In this document: positions 10,568 to 24,320 of the stretch, piece by piece
Position numbering within the stretch: position 1 is the first letter of the stretch
How the letters are laid out: every line of letters begins with the position of its first letter
Assembly: GCA_027943745.1 (NCBI GenBank)
Contig: AP025763.1
Location: 62,001-126,000, forward strand
DNA from: Neptuniibacter victor
GTDB lineage: Bacteria > Pseudomonadota > Gammaproteobacteria > Pseudomonadales > Balneatricaceae
DNA: 64,000 nucleotides
Direction: 5' to 3'
Program-made: the position numbers and the translations under genes
The notes under the pieces: model-generated
What the model was told of the DNA's origin: nothing
The model's database searches: none
What the model saw: only the letters and a program-made list of their open reading frames with translations

Positions 10568-10595
10568 GGAACTTTGTTGATAGATCATGGTCTAT
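10568..10595 (+). promoter_or_regulatory. Sigma-E/AlgU-type promoter ahead of a small RNA
   Basis: GGAACTT at 10568-10574 is a perfect -35 element for extracytoplasmic-function sigma factors of the RpoE/AlgU group; after a 16-base spacer TCTAT at 10591-10595 fits the TCTGA/TCAAA-type -10. No good sigma-70 hexamers overlap it. In Pseudomonas the small RNA at this locus (ErsA) is driven by the same kind of promoter, which supports the reading. Confidence 0.55.
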
Positions 10596-10599
10596 CTAC

Positions 10600-10713
10600 A
10601 TGAGAGTCACGTATACGTTCATCGTTCCATGGTTGTGGCTCTTTATAACAAGCATGCGTTAAAGCCCTGAGAAATTGACAGTTCCCCTTCCTAAGTTTCC
10701 CAGGGCTTTCTTT
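10600..10713 (+). ncRNA. Probable trans-acting small RNA in the Spot 42/ErsA position
   Basis: The 228-bp polA-engB gap has no credible reading frame but has a promoter-like element, a 5' hairpin (AGAGTCAC at about 10603 pairing with GTGGCTCT at about 10635, one G-U pair) and a Rho-independent terminator at 10661-10712. Inside the large terminator loop lies a C/U-rich run (TTCCCCTTCCT), the complement of a Shine-Dalgarno region and therefore a possible target-pairing seed. The gap between polA and engB/yihA holds spf (Spot 42) in enterics and vibrios and ErsA in Pseudomonas. The sequence is not obviously Spot 42; an ErsA-like envelope-stress RNA is the better guess. Both ends are estimates. 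Confidence 0.55.
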
Positions 10714-10714
10714 T
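10661..10714. terminator. Terminator of the small RNA, shared with engB
   Basis: AAAGCCCTG at 10661-10669 pairs with CAGGGCTTT at 10701-10709 and is followed by CTTTT on the plus strand. On the minus strand the same hairpin follows the engB stop closely and could end that transcript too. Confidence 0.65.
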
Positions 10715-10716
10715 AT

Positions 10717-11358
10717 CTATTCGTTATCTTCTTGATCCATATCCGGCAAAAGCCACGCATCTAAACGATGGCGAAGTTGGTCGACGTTTTGTTTTTTCAG
10801 CGCAGAGAATGTTTGCACTGTTACCAAATCACCTAAAACAGCGGTTAACTCTTTGCGGATCGTTAGCAAGGTGGACTGCGCAGGTCCTTTTTTTAACTTA
10901 TCCGACTTCGTGAGTAATATATGCAGAGGCATATGAGCCGTTTGGCACCATTCGACCATCATATGATCGAACTCTTTCATCGGATGACGAATATCCATGA
11001 CAAGTACCACCCCTTGAAGGCATTGGCGCTTTTGTAGGTATTCATCAAGATGCTGTTGCCAATGCTGTTTCATGGCGATGGGGACTTTTGCGTAGCCGTA
11101 GCCAGGTAGGTCGACAATTCTGACGCCTTCAACATTAAGGTCAAAAAAGTTGATCAGCTGCGTACGTCCAGGTGTTTTTGACGTACGTGCAAGCTTGCCA
11201 TTATTCGTCAGCGTATTAATTGCACTCGATTTACCCGCATTCGACCGGCCGGCAAAGGCAACTTCGGCGCCAACGTCTTCCGGACACTGATGCAATTTGG
11301 CTGCGCTTTTATTGAATTTTGCGCTGTTATAGTGAACGGTTATTTGATCTGATGACAT
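10717..11358 (-). CDS. engB: Ribosome biogenesis GTPase EngB/YihA
   Basis: A 213-residue GTPase needed for assembly of the large ribosomal subunit. G1 ([14 protein letters not shown]), the switch threonine region ([14 protein letters not shown]), G3 ([11 protein letters not shown]), G4 (LTKSDKL) and G5 (FSALKKQ) are all intact. Length matches the family (E. coli 210). The gene lies opposite polA across the small RNA, as in Pseudomonas and E. coli. Start at ATG 11358. Confidence 0.96.
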   Translation of the reverse strand: MSSDQITVHYNSAKFNKSAAKLHQCPEDVGAEVAFAGRSNAGKSSAINTLTNNGKLARTSKTPGRTQLINFFDLNVEGVRIVDLPGYGYAKVPIAMKQHWQQHLDEYLQKRQCLQGVVLVMDIRHPMKEFDHMMVEWCQTAHMPLHILLTKSDKLKKGPAQSTLLTIRKELTAVLGDLVTVQTFSALKKQNVDQLRHRLDAWLLPDMDQEDNE

Positions 11359-11569
11359 ATTTTCGGTCGCTTTTTGGTAAATCGCTACTAAAGGAACAGA
11401 GATTGCCGTTCCAGTTTGTGTGGATATTGGTTTATAATTGCGCCAATTTTACCTGCGATCAGGTTTTAGCACTAGTCTGCAGGGAAGTGAGGATAACATC
11501 GATCAGCGTAAAACGATTAGCGTTCTACACAGATCGACCATAATTTTAAACAAGAGTCTGGGTTCGTCG

Positions 11570-12175
11570 ATGAATAAACTACTGATTAGCTTGCTTCTGA
11601 CCATTGGTCTAACTGGTGTAGCTCATGCTGCAGGTGATGCTGCTGCAGGAAAAGGCAAAACTGCTGTGTGTGGTGCTTGTCATGGTGCTGACGGTAACAG
11701 CGCTATTGCAAACTTCCCTAAACTTGCAGGCCAAAATGAGAAATACTTAATTAAACAGCTTAACGATATTAAATCAGGCAAGCGCCCTGTTGTTGAAATG
11801 ACAGGCTTGCTAGATGCGTTAAGTGAGCAAGATATCGCAGATATCTCAGCTTATTTCGCTAAACAAAACGGTACCGTTGGTCATGCTGCTAAGGATTTAG
11901 TGGAGCAGGGTCAGCAGATTTACCGTGCTGGTATTGCTGACAAAGGCGTTGCAGCTTGTACTGCATGTCATTCACCAACTGGTGGCGGTAACGCACAGGC
12001 TGGTTTCCCAGCTATTGGCGGACAGCATGCTGCTTATACTGAAAAACAGTTGATGATTTTCCGCAAAGGTGAGCGTAACAACGATCCACAACAGATGATG
12101 CAAGATGTTGCTGGAAAACTAAGCGATGCTGAAATTAAAGCGGTTGCAAGTTATATTCAGGGCCTAAGCAAGTAA
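11570..12175 (+). CDS. Cytochrome c4 (di-haem)
   Basis: A 201-residue periplasmic di-haem electron carrier feeding terminal oxidases. Signal peptide MNKLLISLLLTIGLTGVAHA, then two class I cytochrome c domains with haem-binding CGACH (C34, C37, H38) and CTACH (C130, C133, H134); candidate methionine axial ligands are M77 and M176/M177. The longer upstream frame from 11438 is ignored because only the ATG at 11570 begins a signal peptide. The pairing with dsbA directly downstream is the Pseudomonas order. Confidence 0.94.
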   Translation: MNKLLISLLLTIGLTGVAHAAGDAAAGKGKTAVCGACHGADGNSAIANFPKLAGQNEKYLIKQLNDIKSGKRPVVEMTGLLDALSEQDIADISAYFAKQNGTVGHAAKDLVEQGQQIYRAGIADKGVAACTACHSPTGGGNAQAGFPAIGGQHAAYTEKQLMIFRKGERNNDPQQMMQDVAGKLSDAEIKAVASYIQGLSK

Positions 12176-12191
12176 ATTCAGCTCTGGTTCG

Positions 12192-12217
12192 AAAAAGGCA
12201 GCTTAGGCTGCCTTTTT
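12192..12217 (+). terminator. Terminator of cytochrome c4 gene
   Basis: AAAAAGGCAGC / GCTGCCTTTTTT stem with a TTAG loop, ending in six T, 17 bp after the stop codon. Confidence 0.9.
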
Positions 12218-12297
12218 TGTAAGTGTTTTTTTACTCAGGAACTTTTTAACTGAGTGCTTGTCAATCTCTAGTATTTTTCTGTTTGGAGTTTTGAATA

Positions 12298-12921
12298 ATG
12301 AGAAAGTTTGGTTTTGTATTAGTCGCCCTATTATTACCGTTTATGGTCCAAGCGGAAGATTATCGAGAGGGGGTGCATTATGTAAAATTAACTGCGCCGG
12401 TACGTACTATTGACCAAAGCAAGGTCGAAGTGGTCGAAATGTTTGGTTATCCATGTCCTCACTGTAATAGTTTCGAGCCTCATATTAAAAACTGGGATAA
12501 GAAAAAAGCGGAAGATGTGAGCTTTGTACGCATTCCTGTTGTATTCGGGCGTAGTTGGGAGCCAATGGCCCGTGCTTTTTATGCCTCTGAGTTGATGAAG
12601 ACCCTAGATAAAACCCACGAAGCTACATTTAATGCAGTGCATGTTGAGCGTCGTCGTTTCGGTGGTATGGAGGATTTTTCAGAGTTCTATACAAACCTAG
12701 GCGTTGATGGTGCTAAGTTCAATAAGATGTATAACTCCTTTGCTGTGAACATGAAGCTTAAGCAGGGTGATTCGAAGTTGCGTGGTTATGGTGTTGAAGG
12801 CGTACCAGCGATGGTTGTTAATGGTAAGTACCGTATCTCAGCTCAGATGGCTGGCGGTCAGCAAGAGATGTTAAAAGTGGTGAATTTTTTAGTTGAAAAA
12901 GAGCGGTCATTAGCAAAATAG
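12298..12921 (+). CDS. dsbA: Thiol:disulfide interchange protein DsbA
   Basis: A 207-residue periplasmic oxidase that introduces disulfide bonds into exported proteins. Signal peptide MRKFGFVLVALLLPFMVQA; thioredoxin fold with the active site CPHC (C53-C56, context MFGYPCPHCNSFEPH) and the cis-proline loop GVEGVPAMVVNG near the C-terminus, with a helical insertion between. Normal length. Its own terminator follows. MSHA pilins with cysteine pairs encoded later in the window are likely clients (inference). Confidence 0.95.
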   Translation: MRKFGFVLVALLLPFMVQAEDYREGVHYVKLTAPVRTIDQSKVEVVEMFGYPCPHCNSFEPHIKNWDKKKAEDVSFVRIPVVFGRSWEPMARAFYASELMKTLDKTHEATFNAVHVERRRFGGMEDFSEFYTNLGVDGAKFNKMYNSFAVNMKLKQGDSKLRGYGVEGVPAMVVNGKYRISAQMAGGQQEMLKVVNFLVEKERSLAK

Positions 12922-12934
12922 ATAAATAAATTCA

Positions 12935-12963
12935 GAAAAACGCCCAAATAAGGGCGTTTTTTT
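12935..12963 (+). terminator. dsbA terminator
   Basis: AAAAACGCCC / GGGCGTTTTTTT stem with a short AAATAA-type loop directly downstream of dsbA. Confidence 0.9.
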
Positions 12964-13057
12964 ATGTCCGGTTGATATAAGGCCTAGTGTGAATTCTTGA
13001 GTTAGACTAACATGAACTCTGACTGACTTTTTGGTTGTGGTACTCCGAGGATTTGGT

Positions 13058-14647
13058 GTGGCAGAAGAACAAGCTGATTGGAAAAAGAAATACCGGGATC
13101 TAGCTCAAGAGCTAGAGCAGCAGGAGCGTAAAAGTGCTGAGACGGAGCTTCAGTTGCGTCAGCTTGCCGGTTATATGTCCGTTGCGTTGGAGGGCGAGAA
13201 CCCTCAATTCGATTCTGAATTGGCGTCTCTTAAGCCTCTTCTGCAAGAAGAATGTGCTGAACACTTAGGCTTTTTGAAAAAAATTAGTCGCCGTGTTGAG
13301 AAACAGATCCATAGTCGCGAAGAGTCCCGTAGCCAACAAGCTAAGCAAACCGTTGCTACCTTATTGAAATGGATCCGTATGTTACGCACTCAAGTGCAAA
13401 ACGGCGGCTCACAGAATTTACTGGATTCACTCGAAAAGCGCAGTAACGATATAGAGGACAAGTTCTACGAGTTGCCGGGGCTTCTTGGTGATCTTATTGA
13501 ATTACAAAGTCATATCGAAACGGGTAGTGAGAATGCTGGCGATATTGCTGCAAGCGATTTCTCATTAGATACGACGGCTACCGCCGATGCTTTGGGTGAT
13601 GAGGTTCGAATACTTCTAAAGCGAATCGGTGCTGAGCTGCTTGAACTGATTAGTGGCCTTTTTGTTCCAAAGGAAGAAACACCGAGTGCGCGTGAATTAG
13701 TTAAGCGCATCGAAAATGGTTTTGAGCTTCCACACCTACCAGAAATTGTTCATCAAGTTGTACAGCTGGTAATTAAATCTACTAGTAATACCAGTGAAGA
13801 TTTCGAAAACTACCTATTAGAATTGAGCTCACGTTTAACCGAAGTACAAACGTTTGTTGTTGATAGCCGCCAGGTGCAGCAAGAGATCGGTAAAAACCAG
13901 CATGATCTCGATGTTCAGGTACGTAGGGATGTTAAAAAACTCCATCATACGGTCAAAAATACCAACGATATAACCGATCTTAAAAAAGCGGTGTCATTGC
14001 AGCTTTCAGGTCTTGTTCGAGCGATGGATAGCTTTAAGAAAAAAGAGGAGGAGCGTGAGACGCGCCTTCAAGGGCGGTATGAGGATCTGATCGGCAAAGT
14101 CGAAGAGATGGAGGAGGAAACCCGTAAAGTTAAAGCTCATATGGAAGAGGAGCGCTTACGGGCAAGAACAGATCCATTAACAGGTTTACCAAACCGTGCG
14201 GCTTATGATGAGCATATTGCTCAGGAATATGAGCGCTGGTCACGTTATAGAACGCCCTTTGCTGTGGTCGTGGCCGATTTAGATCTGTTTAAAAATGTAA
14301 ATGATAACTTTGGTCATTTAGCGGGTGACAAAGTTCTTCGTTTGGTGGCAAAAGTAATCACTAAAAATATCCGCGTTACTGACTTTGTTGGCCGTTATGG
14401 AGGAGAAGAGTTCGTTATCATTCTGCCTTCGACTGCGGTTGCGGAAGCTGAGCAAGCAATGGATAAGCTGCGTCAGTCATTAGAGAACAGCCCGTTTAAT
14501 TTTCATGGTAAACCTGTGGGCATTACGATGTCATTTGGTATTACTGAGATTAAAGAAGGCGATTCTTTGGAAGATGTCTTTACCCGTGCCGATAAAGCAC
14601 TGTATCAAGCAAAAGAAGATGGGCGTAATTTGGTAAGGACGAAGTAA
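13058..14647 (+). CDS. GGEEF diguanylate cyclase with long coiled-coil N-terminus
   Basis: About 529 residues. The first 370 are mostly helical, with strongly charged coiled-coil stretches (QELEQQERKSAETELQLRQL; KKKEEERETRLQ), and the C-terminal 165 form a GGDEF domain with DPLTGLPNRAAYDEH and active-site GGEEF in RYGGEEFVIILPS. The inhibitory RxxD (RVTD) precedes it by five residues, so catalytic activity and product inhibition are both expected. The frame is open from a TTG at 13031, but the GTG at 13058 is preferred because CCGAGGA lies seven bases before it. The position after dsbA corresponds to a GGDEF gene in Pseudomonas. No membrane segment is seen. Confidence 0.88.
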   Translation: MAEEQADWKKKYRDLAQELEQQERKSAETELQLRQLAGYMSVALEGENPQFDSELASLKPLLQEECAEHLGFLKKISRRVEKQIHSREESRSQQAKQTVATLLKWIRMLRTQVQNGGSQNLLDSLEKRSNDIEDKFYELPGLLGDLIELQSHIETGSENAGDIAASDFSLDTTATADALGDEVRILLKRIGAELLELISGLFVPKEETPSARELVKRIENGFELPHLPEIVHQVVQLVIKSTSNTSEDFENYLLELSSRLTEVQTFVVDSRQVQQEIGKNQHDLDVQVRRDVKKLHHTVKNTNDITDLKKAVSLQLSGLVRAMDSFKKKEEERETRLQGRYEDLIGKVEEMEEETRKVKAHMEEERLRARTDPLTGLPNRAAYDEHIAQEYERWSRYRTPFAVVVADLDLFKNVNDNFGHLAGDKVLRLVAKVITKNIRVTDFVGRYGGEEFVIILPSTAVAEAEQAMDKLRQSLENSPFNFHGKPVGITMSFGITEIKEGDSLEDVFTRADKALYQAKEDGRNLVRTK

Positions 14648-14699
14648 CTTTCGTCTATCGCCCCTCTATAATCATACTCATTAACAAGGTCCCTCAGCA

Positions 14700-16331
14700 G
14701 TGAAGCGTCTTTCACGTATTCTGAAAATCATTCAGGTTTTTGCTCGTTATCGTTTGGATACTTTATTCCTCGGCTTATCACTTCCTTGGTATGTTCGTAT
14801 TTTGTTTTGGCTTTTGCCTTGGCGCTTCGTTGTGCCTGCGTCAAAACCGGAAGCGGTAAGAGTAAGGCTAGCATTAGAAGCGCTGGGGCCTGTTTTTGTT
14901 AAATTTGGGCAGATGCTATCGACGCGTAGAGATCTATTACCTGATGACTTAGCTGAAGAATTAAAGAAACTTCAAGATCGAGTCCCGCCTTTTTCTGGGC
15001 CTGAGGCACAAAGATTAATAGAGAAAGCGCTTGAGCAACCAGTATCTGAGCTGTTTAGTGAGTTTGAAGTTGAACCGATGGCTTCAGCCTCGGTCGCTCA
15101 GGTACATAAAGCGACGATGTTTAATGGCGATGAGGTTGTTGTAAAGGTTATTCGTCCGGGAATAGGAAAAACGATTCGTAAGGATATGGACCTTCTTTTC
15201 ACATTAGCGCGCTTAGTGCATGCCGTTTGGGAAGAGGGGCGTAGGTTACGCCCAGTCGAAGTAGTGGCAGAATATGAGCAAACAATATTTGACGAACTAG
15301 ACCTTCGTAAAGAGGCTGCTAACGGCTCACAGCTGCGCCGTAATTTTGAACAGAGTGATATTCTGTATATCCCAGAAATATATTGGGATTACACAAGGTC
15401 TAATGTGCTTGTCATGGAACGTATACATGGCATACCTGTGGCGGAAGTTGAGCAGTTAGCGGAACAAAATACGGATATGAAAGTATTGGCTGAACGAGGG
15501 GTCGAGATCTTTTTTACCCAAGTTTTCCGCGACAGCTTCTTTCATGCGGACATGCATCCGGGCAATATTTTTGTCTCAAGAAGCAATCCTGCGTCCCCAC
15601 AATATATAGCGGTTGATTTTGGGATTATTGGGTCGTTAACACCTGAAGATCAAAGCTATCTAGCACGTAACTTTTTGGCATTTTTTAAGCGAGATTATCG
15701 TTTGGTCGCTCAACTTCATGTTGATTCGGGTTGGGTGCCTGCAGATACAAATGTTGATGCTTTTGAAACGGCTATTAGAAGTGTTTGCGAACCTATCTTT
15801 GAAAAGCCGCTTAAAGAGATCTCTTTTGGTCAGGTGTTGTTAGGGTTATTCCAAACAGCACGACGATTTAATATGGAAGTACAGCCACAGTTAGTGCTGT
15901 TGCAGAAAACTTTGCTTAATATTGAAGGATTAGGGCGCCAGCTTTATCCTGAATTAGATCTGTGGAAAACAGCCAAGCCCTTCCTTGAAAATTGGATGAA
16001 GGAGCGTATGGGGCCGAAAGGGGTTTATCGGACAGTGAAGCAGCAAGCCCCTGACTGGTTAGAAAAACTACCTCATATGCCTCAGTTATTATTTGATGCT
16101 TTAAACCAAGTTCGTAATTTAGATAATACCCGGATGCGTGATACGCGTGCTTATCAACAGGCTCGGGATGAACTTGAATCTAAAGGCAGACGTCGAAATT
16201 ATTTGGCCATAGTTTTGATCGCAGCTGCGGTCGTTGCAGGTAGCCCTGAACTACAAAGCTGGATTTGCGAACTACCTCCGAGTAGCTGGATCTTAGCATT
16301 ACTTGGCGGGGCGCTATTATTTAAGCGCTGA
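14700..16331 (+). CDS. ubiB: Ubiquinone biosynthesis kinase-like protein UbiB
   Basis: A 543-residue atypical protein kinase-like ATPase (UbiB/ADCK family) required for ubiquinone synthesis. The signature KFGQ motif ([19 protein letters not shown]), the A-rich nucleotide loop [10 protein letters not shown], catalytic [14 protein letters not shown] and DFGIIGSL are present, and the C-terminus has a hydrophobic membrane hairpin ([13 protein letters not shown], then [12 protein letters not shown]). Length equals E. coli (546). It starts at GTG 14700. In most relatives ubiB follows ubiE and ubiJ; here neither is present and the preceding gene is a diguanylate cyclase. Confidence 0.95.
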   Translation: MKRLSRILKIIQVFARYRLDTLFLGLSLPWYVRILFWLLPWRFVVPASKPEAVRVRLALEALGPVFVKFGQMLSTRRDLLPDDLAEELKKLQDRVPPFSGPEAQRLIEKALEQPVSELFSEFEVEPMASASVAQVHKATMFNGDEVVVKVIRPGIGKTIRKDMDLLFTLARLVHAVWEEGRRLRPVEVVAEYEQTIFDELDLRKEAANGSQLRRNFEQSDILYIPEIYWDYTRSNVLVMERIHGIPVAEVEQLAEQNTDMKVLAERGVEIFFTQVFRDSFFHADMHPGNIFVSRSNPASPQYIAVDFGIIGSLTPEDQSYLARNFLAFFKRDYRLVAQLHVDSGWVPADTNVDAFETAIRSVCEPIFEKPLKEISFGQVLLGLFQTARRFNMEVQPQLVLLQKTLLNIEGLGRQLYPELDLWKTAKPFLENWMKERMGPKGVYRTVKQQAPDWLEKLPHMPQLLFDALNQVRNLDNTRMRDTRAYQQARDELESKGRRRNYLAIVLIAAAVVAGSPELQSWICELPPSSWILALLGGALLFKR

Positions 16332-16420
16332 AAGTCCTTCTTTAGGAGGGATGGTGGAAGTAATATTGTTCCGGTATGCTTCCGCAACGTGAATTAGCAA
16401 AAACTAAAGTGAGAGATTAA

Positions 16421-16753
16421 ATGAGTGATGTACTGACTCAACTAGGTAAAGTATTAGAGCAGCGTAAAAGTGCGGCGCCTGATAGCTCTTACGTTTCAAG
16501 CTTACACGCGAAAGGATTGAATAAAATTCTAGAAAAAGTGGGCGAAGAAGCAACGGAAACTATTCTCGCGGCAAAAGATGCTCAGGCAAGCGGCGATAAT
16601 AAAGATGTTGTTTATGAAACAGCAGATCTTTGGTTTCATAGTTTGGTTGCTTTGTCTCATTTAGGGGAACAGCCGCAGGCTGTCTTAGATGAACTTGCTC
16701 GTCGATTTGATCTTTCAGGTTTGGAAGAGAAAGCGTCTAGAAGTAAAGGTTAG
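16421..16753 (+). CDS. hisE: Phosphoribosyl-ATP pyrophosphohydrolase HisE
   Basis: A 110-residue all-helical enzyme for the second step of histidine synthesis (PR-ATP to PR-AMP). The MazG-like metal-binding pattern is visible in [14 protein letters not shown] and [15 protein letters not shown]. It is the free-standing form, as in Pseudomonas; hisI, which usually precedes it there, is absent from this position. It lies between ubiB and tatA on the same strand. Confidence 0.94.
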   Translation: MSDVLTQLGKVLEQRKSAAPDSSYVSSLHAKGLNKILEKVGEEATETILAAKDAQASGDNKDVVYETADLWFHSLVALSHLGEQPQAVLDELARRFDLSGLEEKASRSKG

Positions 16754-16854
16754 TAGCGGTTTACGTTTAGCTATTACTAGCATGTAGTATCGCTTTTTAG
16801 ATTGAATAACTAGGTGGTGGGCGATCACCTTTTATGTAACAACGGAGAATAGCA

Positions 16855-17112
16855 ATGGGTTTAGGTGGTATCAGTATTTGGCAGCTTCTGATTGTTTTGG
16901 CCATTATTATTTTGATTTTTGGTACGAAGAAATTTAAGAACATCGGTAGCGATTTAGGCGGGGCTGTTAAGGGCTTCAAAAAAGCGATGAGCGATGAAGA
17001 GAAAGAGAAAGCTAAAGAAGAAGCTGATCAGAAACAGATAAAGCAGGATGATGCTGATTTTACTGAAGCGAATAAAGCAGATGTAAAAGATGAGAAGAAA
17101 TCTGAAAAGTAA
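16855..17112 (+). CDS. tatA: Sec-independent translocase subunit TatA
   Basis: 85 residues: a short N-terminal membrane helix ([18 protein letters not shown]), the [14 protein letters not shown] hinge and amphipathic helix, and a charged, lysine/glutamate-rich tail. It forms the pore-like element of the twin-arginine export pathway in the inner membrane. A GGAGA ribosome site precedes the ATG. First gene of tatABC. Confidence 0.95.
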   Translation: MGLGGISIWQLLIVLAIIILIFGTKKFKNIGSDLGGAVKGFKKAMSDEEKEKAKEEADQKQIKQDDADFTEANKADVKDEKKSEK

Positions 17113-17125
17113 TTGGTCGCTATAA

Positions 17126-17482
17126 ATGTTTGATATCGGTTTTGCTGAGATTCTGATCGTTGCGGTTGTTGCGTTAGTCGTTCTCGGCCCAGATAAATTG
17201 CCAACTGCCGTCCGGACTGTTGGTCTATGGGTTGGGCGCATAAGGCGAACGGTTGGATCGATTCAATCTGAGATTAGTGAAGAGCTGAGAATCGATGAGC
17301 TCAAGCGTACAACAGCCATCCAAAAAGAAGAGCTTGATAAAGAGCTGAATGAAATGCGTCAGCCTTTTTCAAATGTATTTGACGATGAATCGCCTATAGC
17401 GTCGAAAGCTTCAACTGTTGAAGAGTTACAGCAAGAAGCCGAAACAAAAGAATCACCCGATCAAAGTAAAACAGAGAAGTAA
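17126..17482 (+). CDS. tatB: Sec-independent translocase subunit TatB
   Basis: 118 residues. The N-terminal helix MFDIGFAEILIVAVVALVVL followed by GPDKLPTAVRTVG is the TatB signature; the rest is an amphipathic helix and acidic tail. With TatC it forms the receptor for twin-arginine signal peptides. It starts 14 bp after tatA, and its stop overlaps the tatC start by one base. Confidence 0.95.
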   Translation: MFDIGFAEILIVAVVALVVLGPDKLPTAVRTVGLWVGRIRRTVGSIQSEISEELRIDELKRTTAIQKEELDKELNEMRQPFSNVFDDESPIASKASTVEELQQEAETKESPDQSKTEK

Positions 17483-18300
17483 TGAGCGAACAGAAAAATA
17501 TCCCTGAGCAGGATACTGAGCAGCCCTTAATTAGTCATCTCGTCGAATTAAGACAGCGACTTATGTATGTCCTGTTAATTATCTTAGGTATTTTTCTAGG
17601 CCTATTTTATTTTGCGAACGATCTGTATACCTATCTATCTGCACCGCTAACTGCTTTATTGCCTGAAGGCACAAGCATGATAGCGACGGATGTAACCTCG
17701 CCATTTTTTGCGCCCTTTAAGCTGACGTTAGTCGCTGCCATTTTTGCTGCAATGCCTTTTATTCTGCACCAAATATGGGGGTTTATTGCTCCAGGGCTGT
17801 ACCAGCACGAGAAAAAATTTGCGGTCCCTCTGCTGGCATCGAGTATTTTTCTATTCTATGCAGGAATAGCATTTGCGTATTTTGTTGTCTTCCCGTTGAT
17901 CTTTGGTTTCTTTACCAGCGTAGGACCGGACAATGTTGCTGTCATGACAGATATTAGTAGTTATCTGAATTTTGTACTTAAGCTCTTTTTTGCTTTTGGC
18001 ATTGTCTTTGAGATTCCTATCGCGACGTTACTACTTATCTGGTCAGGGGCAGCCACAGTAGAAGGGCTACGTAATAAACGCGCCTATGTCATCGTTGGTT
18101 GTTTTGTTTTAGGGATGTTATTAACACCGCCTGATGTTATCTCGCAAAGTCTTTTGGCCTTGCCTATGTGGCTATTGTTTGAATCGGGCATCATTCTGGG
18201 GGTTATCTTTGTAAAGCGTAGTCATGATGAAGAGGATGATGCTTTTGAAGAAGAGTTCTCTGAAGCAATGGATGAAGAGCAGGAAAATAACAAAGAGTAG
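17482..18300 (+). CDS. tatC: Sec-independent translocase subunit TatC
   Basis: 272 residues with six membrane segments; conserved N-terminal SHLVELRQRLMYVLL and the periplasmic loop FIAPGLYQHEK, the hallmarks of the Tat signal-peptide receptor. The C-terminal tail is unusually acidic (DDAFEEEFSEAMDEEQ). The ATG overlaps the tatB TAA (TAATG), so the genes are translationally coupled. Confidence 0.96.
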   Translation: MSEQKNIPEQDTEQPLISHLVELRQRLMYVLLIILGIFLGLFYFANDLYTYLSAPLTALLPEGTSMIATDVTSPFFAPFKLTLVAAIFAAMPFILHQIWGFIAPGLYQHEKKFAVPLLASSIFLFYAGIAFAYFVVFPLIFGFFTSVGPDNVAVMTDISSYLNFVLKLFFAFGIVFEIPIATLLLIWSGAATVEGLRNKRAYVIVGCFVLGMLLTPPDVISQSLLALPMWLLFESGIILGVIFVKRSHDEEDDAFEEEFSEAMDEEQENNKE

Positions 18301-18344
18301 GTTTGTAGCTTTTTTACATGCATAGCACCTACAGATACAATACC

Positions 18345-18378
18345 GAGCGCTGCTTATTCATATAAGCGGCGCTTTTTT
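18345..18378 (+). terminator. Terminator of the tatABC operon
   Basis: AGCGCTGCTTAT pairs with ATAAGCGGCGCT (one G-U) around a four-base loop, followed by six T, 45 bp after tatC. Confidence 0.85.
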
Positions 18379-18439
18379 GTATCTGCTGTACAGGAAATAA
18401 GCGCCTCTGGTGCTTTATTAACCGCTTTTGCTGAGTTGT

Positions 18440-18525
18440 ATATAAAAATGGCATTTTTTTACAAAAAAGTGAGGTTTTTTTAAATTGTCTGTTGACGTGG
18501 TTCGGGAAGTGTCTATAATTCGCCG
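18440..18525 (+). promoter_or_regulatory. rRNA promoter P1 with UP-like element
   Basis: TTGACG at 18492-18497 and TATAAT at 18514-18519 with a 16-base spacer form a strong sigma-70 promoter. An A/T-rich tract at about 18440-18485 is a probable UP element, and the C/G-containing bases after the -10 (TCGCCGTCC) resemble a stringent-control discriminator. Confidence 0.8.
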
Positions 18526-18701
18526 TCCTTGCTCAGGGAGACAGCGGAAACGCAGGTTTCACTACCGAAAAGTAGCTGAGAAAGGTTCGAAGTAAGTCAC
18601 TGAAAAGCTTAAGTTTTTCCAGGATTTGCGGAGAAGGTTTCAAGGTTCGTTTGAGTGTGTGGATTGATTGAAAATTAATTCACAAAAACACAAAATAACG
18701 G

Positions 18702-18729
18702 TTGACTTTGAAGCGGCGCAAAGTAGAAT
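18702..18729 (+). promoter_or_regulatory. rRNA promoter P2
   Basis: TTGACT at 18702-18707 and TAGAAT at 18724-18729 with a 16-base spacer, about 240 bp before mature 16S; a second promoter is usual for rrn operons. The 18526-18701 stretch between P1 and P2 holds no reading frame of note. Confidence 0.7.
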
Positions 18730-18782
18730 ATGCGCCTCGCTTGAGACGAAACGCTTCGCAGCGTTAAGTAGCTCCAAGCAAC

Positions 18783-18792
18783 GCTCTTTAAC
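18783..18792 (+). promoter_or_regulatory. boxA antitermination site in the rRNA leader
   Basis: GCTCTTTAAC matches the rrn boxA bound by NusB/S10, which lets polymerase pass Rho sites. The same element recurs in the 16S-23S spacer at 20835-20844. Confidence 0.8.
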
Positions 18793-18968
18793 AATTTGAT
18801 CAGATAATTCGTGTGGGCGCTTGTTGAGATGAAGCAAAGACTTTATCTAGAACAAGCAACCAAGTGAATTCATTTAAGCGATTTACAAATAGGTTTTACA
18901 TTTTCGAATGTAATCCGGTTGTTTAGTACTAGAGCTCGCTATCACATTCCTGATAGCACATATGATTT

Positions 18969-20509
<1,541 letters not shown>

Positions 20510-20577
20510 AACGAAAGCCGATTCTCGGCAAGCGTTCACACGAATTATCTGATCAGAGACGTTAAGAGTAACAGTGT

Positions 20578-20654
<77 letters not shown>

Positions 20655-20677
20655 AATAATGGCCTCACTGTTGAAAT

Positions 20678-20753
20678 GGGGCTATAGCTCAGCTGGGAGA
20701 GCGCCTGCTTTGCACGCAGGAGGTCTGCGGTTCGATCCCGCATAGCTCCACCA
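20678..20753 (+). tRNA. tRNA-Ala (TGC)
   Basis: A 76-nt cloverleaf with anticodon TGC in TTTGCAC, T-loop GGTTCGATCCC and encoded CCA; the second tRNA of the 16S-23S spacer. Confidence 0.98.
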
Positions 20754-20834
20754 TTACTCTTACTGTAGAGAGAAGAGTTTTAAAACATAATCGTCTACTA
20801 CGACATTATCTTTTAAAGCTTTTTTGCTTTAAAC

Positions 20835-20844
20835 GCTCTTTAAC
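20835..20844 (+). promoter_or_regulatory. boxA in the 16S-23S spacer
   Basis: GCTCTTTAAC, identical to the leader boxA, lies between tRNA-Ala and 23S. The remainder of the 215-bp spacer is processing-stem sequence with no gene. Confidence 0.75.
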
Positions 20845-20968
20845 AATTTGGATTTAGATTCATTGATTTAGATTGACTTGTATTTTTCATATACAAGCGC
20901 CAATTCGGCGAAATCTATCGTTACTGTACTAACAAGTTACTATGATTCCAGACGCCTTCGGGTTATAT

Positions 20969-23856
<2,888 letters not shown>

Positions 23857-24004
23857 ATAACGCCCAAGGCGTTTGGCAAGTGATTTGTTCAATACAGACA
23901 AATAATGATAGAAAGTAACGAATTAGCGCGTATAGAAATACAAGGTTGAGTCTAACGACTCCCTCTAAATCAAAGATGAATTTAAATCCCGATTGTGACA
24001 GTTT

Positions 24005-24124
24005 TGCTTGGCGACCATAGAGTTGTGGAACCACCTGATCCCATCCCGAACTCAGACGTGAAACGCAACATCGCCGATGGTAGTGTGGGGTTTCCCCATG
24101 TGAGAGTAGGTCATCGCCAAGCAT
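24005..24124 (+). rRNA. rrf: 5S ribosomal RNA
   Basis: 120 nt starting TGCTTGGCGACCATAG and ending GCCAAGCAT, the two ends pairing as in other 5S RNAs; it contains CCCATCCCGAACTCAG. Confidence 0.97.
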
Positions 24125-24138
24125 TTAATTAAGAGAAG

Positions 24139-24170
24139 CCCCCCGGTCAGTAATGATCGGGGGGTTTTTC
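24139..24170 (+). terminator. rRNA operon terminator
   Basis: CCCCCCGGTCA pairs with TGATCGGGGGG around a GTAA-type loop, followed by TTTTTC; a strong Rho-independent terminator 15 bp after 5S. Confidence 0.93.
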
Positions 24171-24320
24171 GTTGTGGGGCTGAAAAGCACGAGGGGCTAG
24201 GCCCTTCGAGTGCTAAGCCCATTACTACTTCCGACCTAATTTCACGCCTTGTCATATCCCTGTATTGTGCGTGTGCGTAAAATATGTCGCAAAACCGTAT
24301 TTATTTCTATTGAGGTTAAG

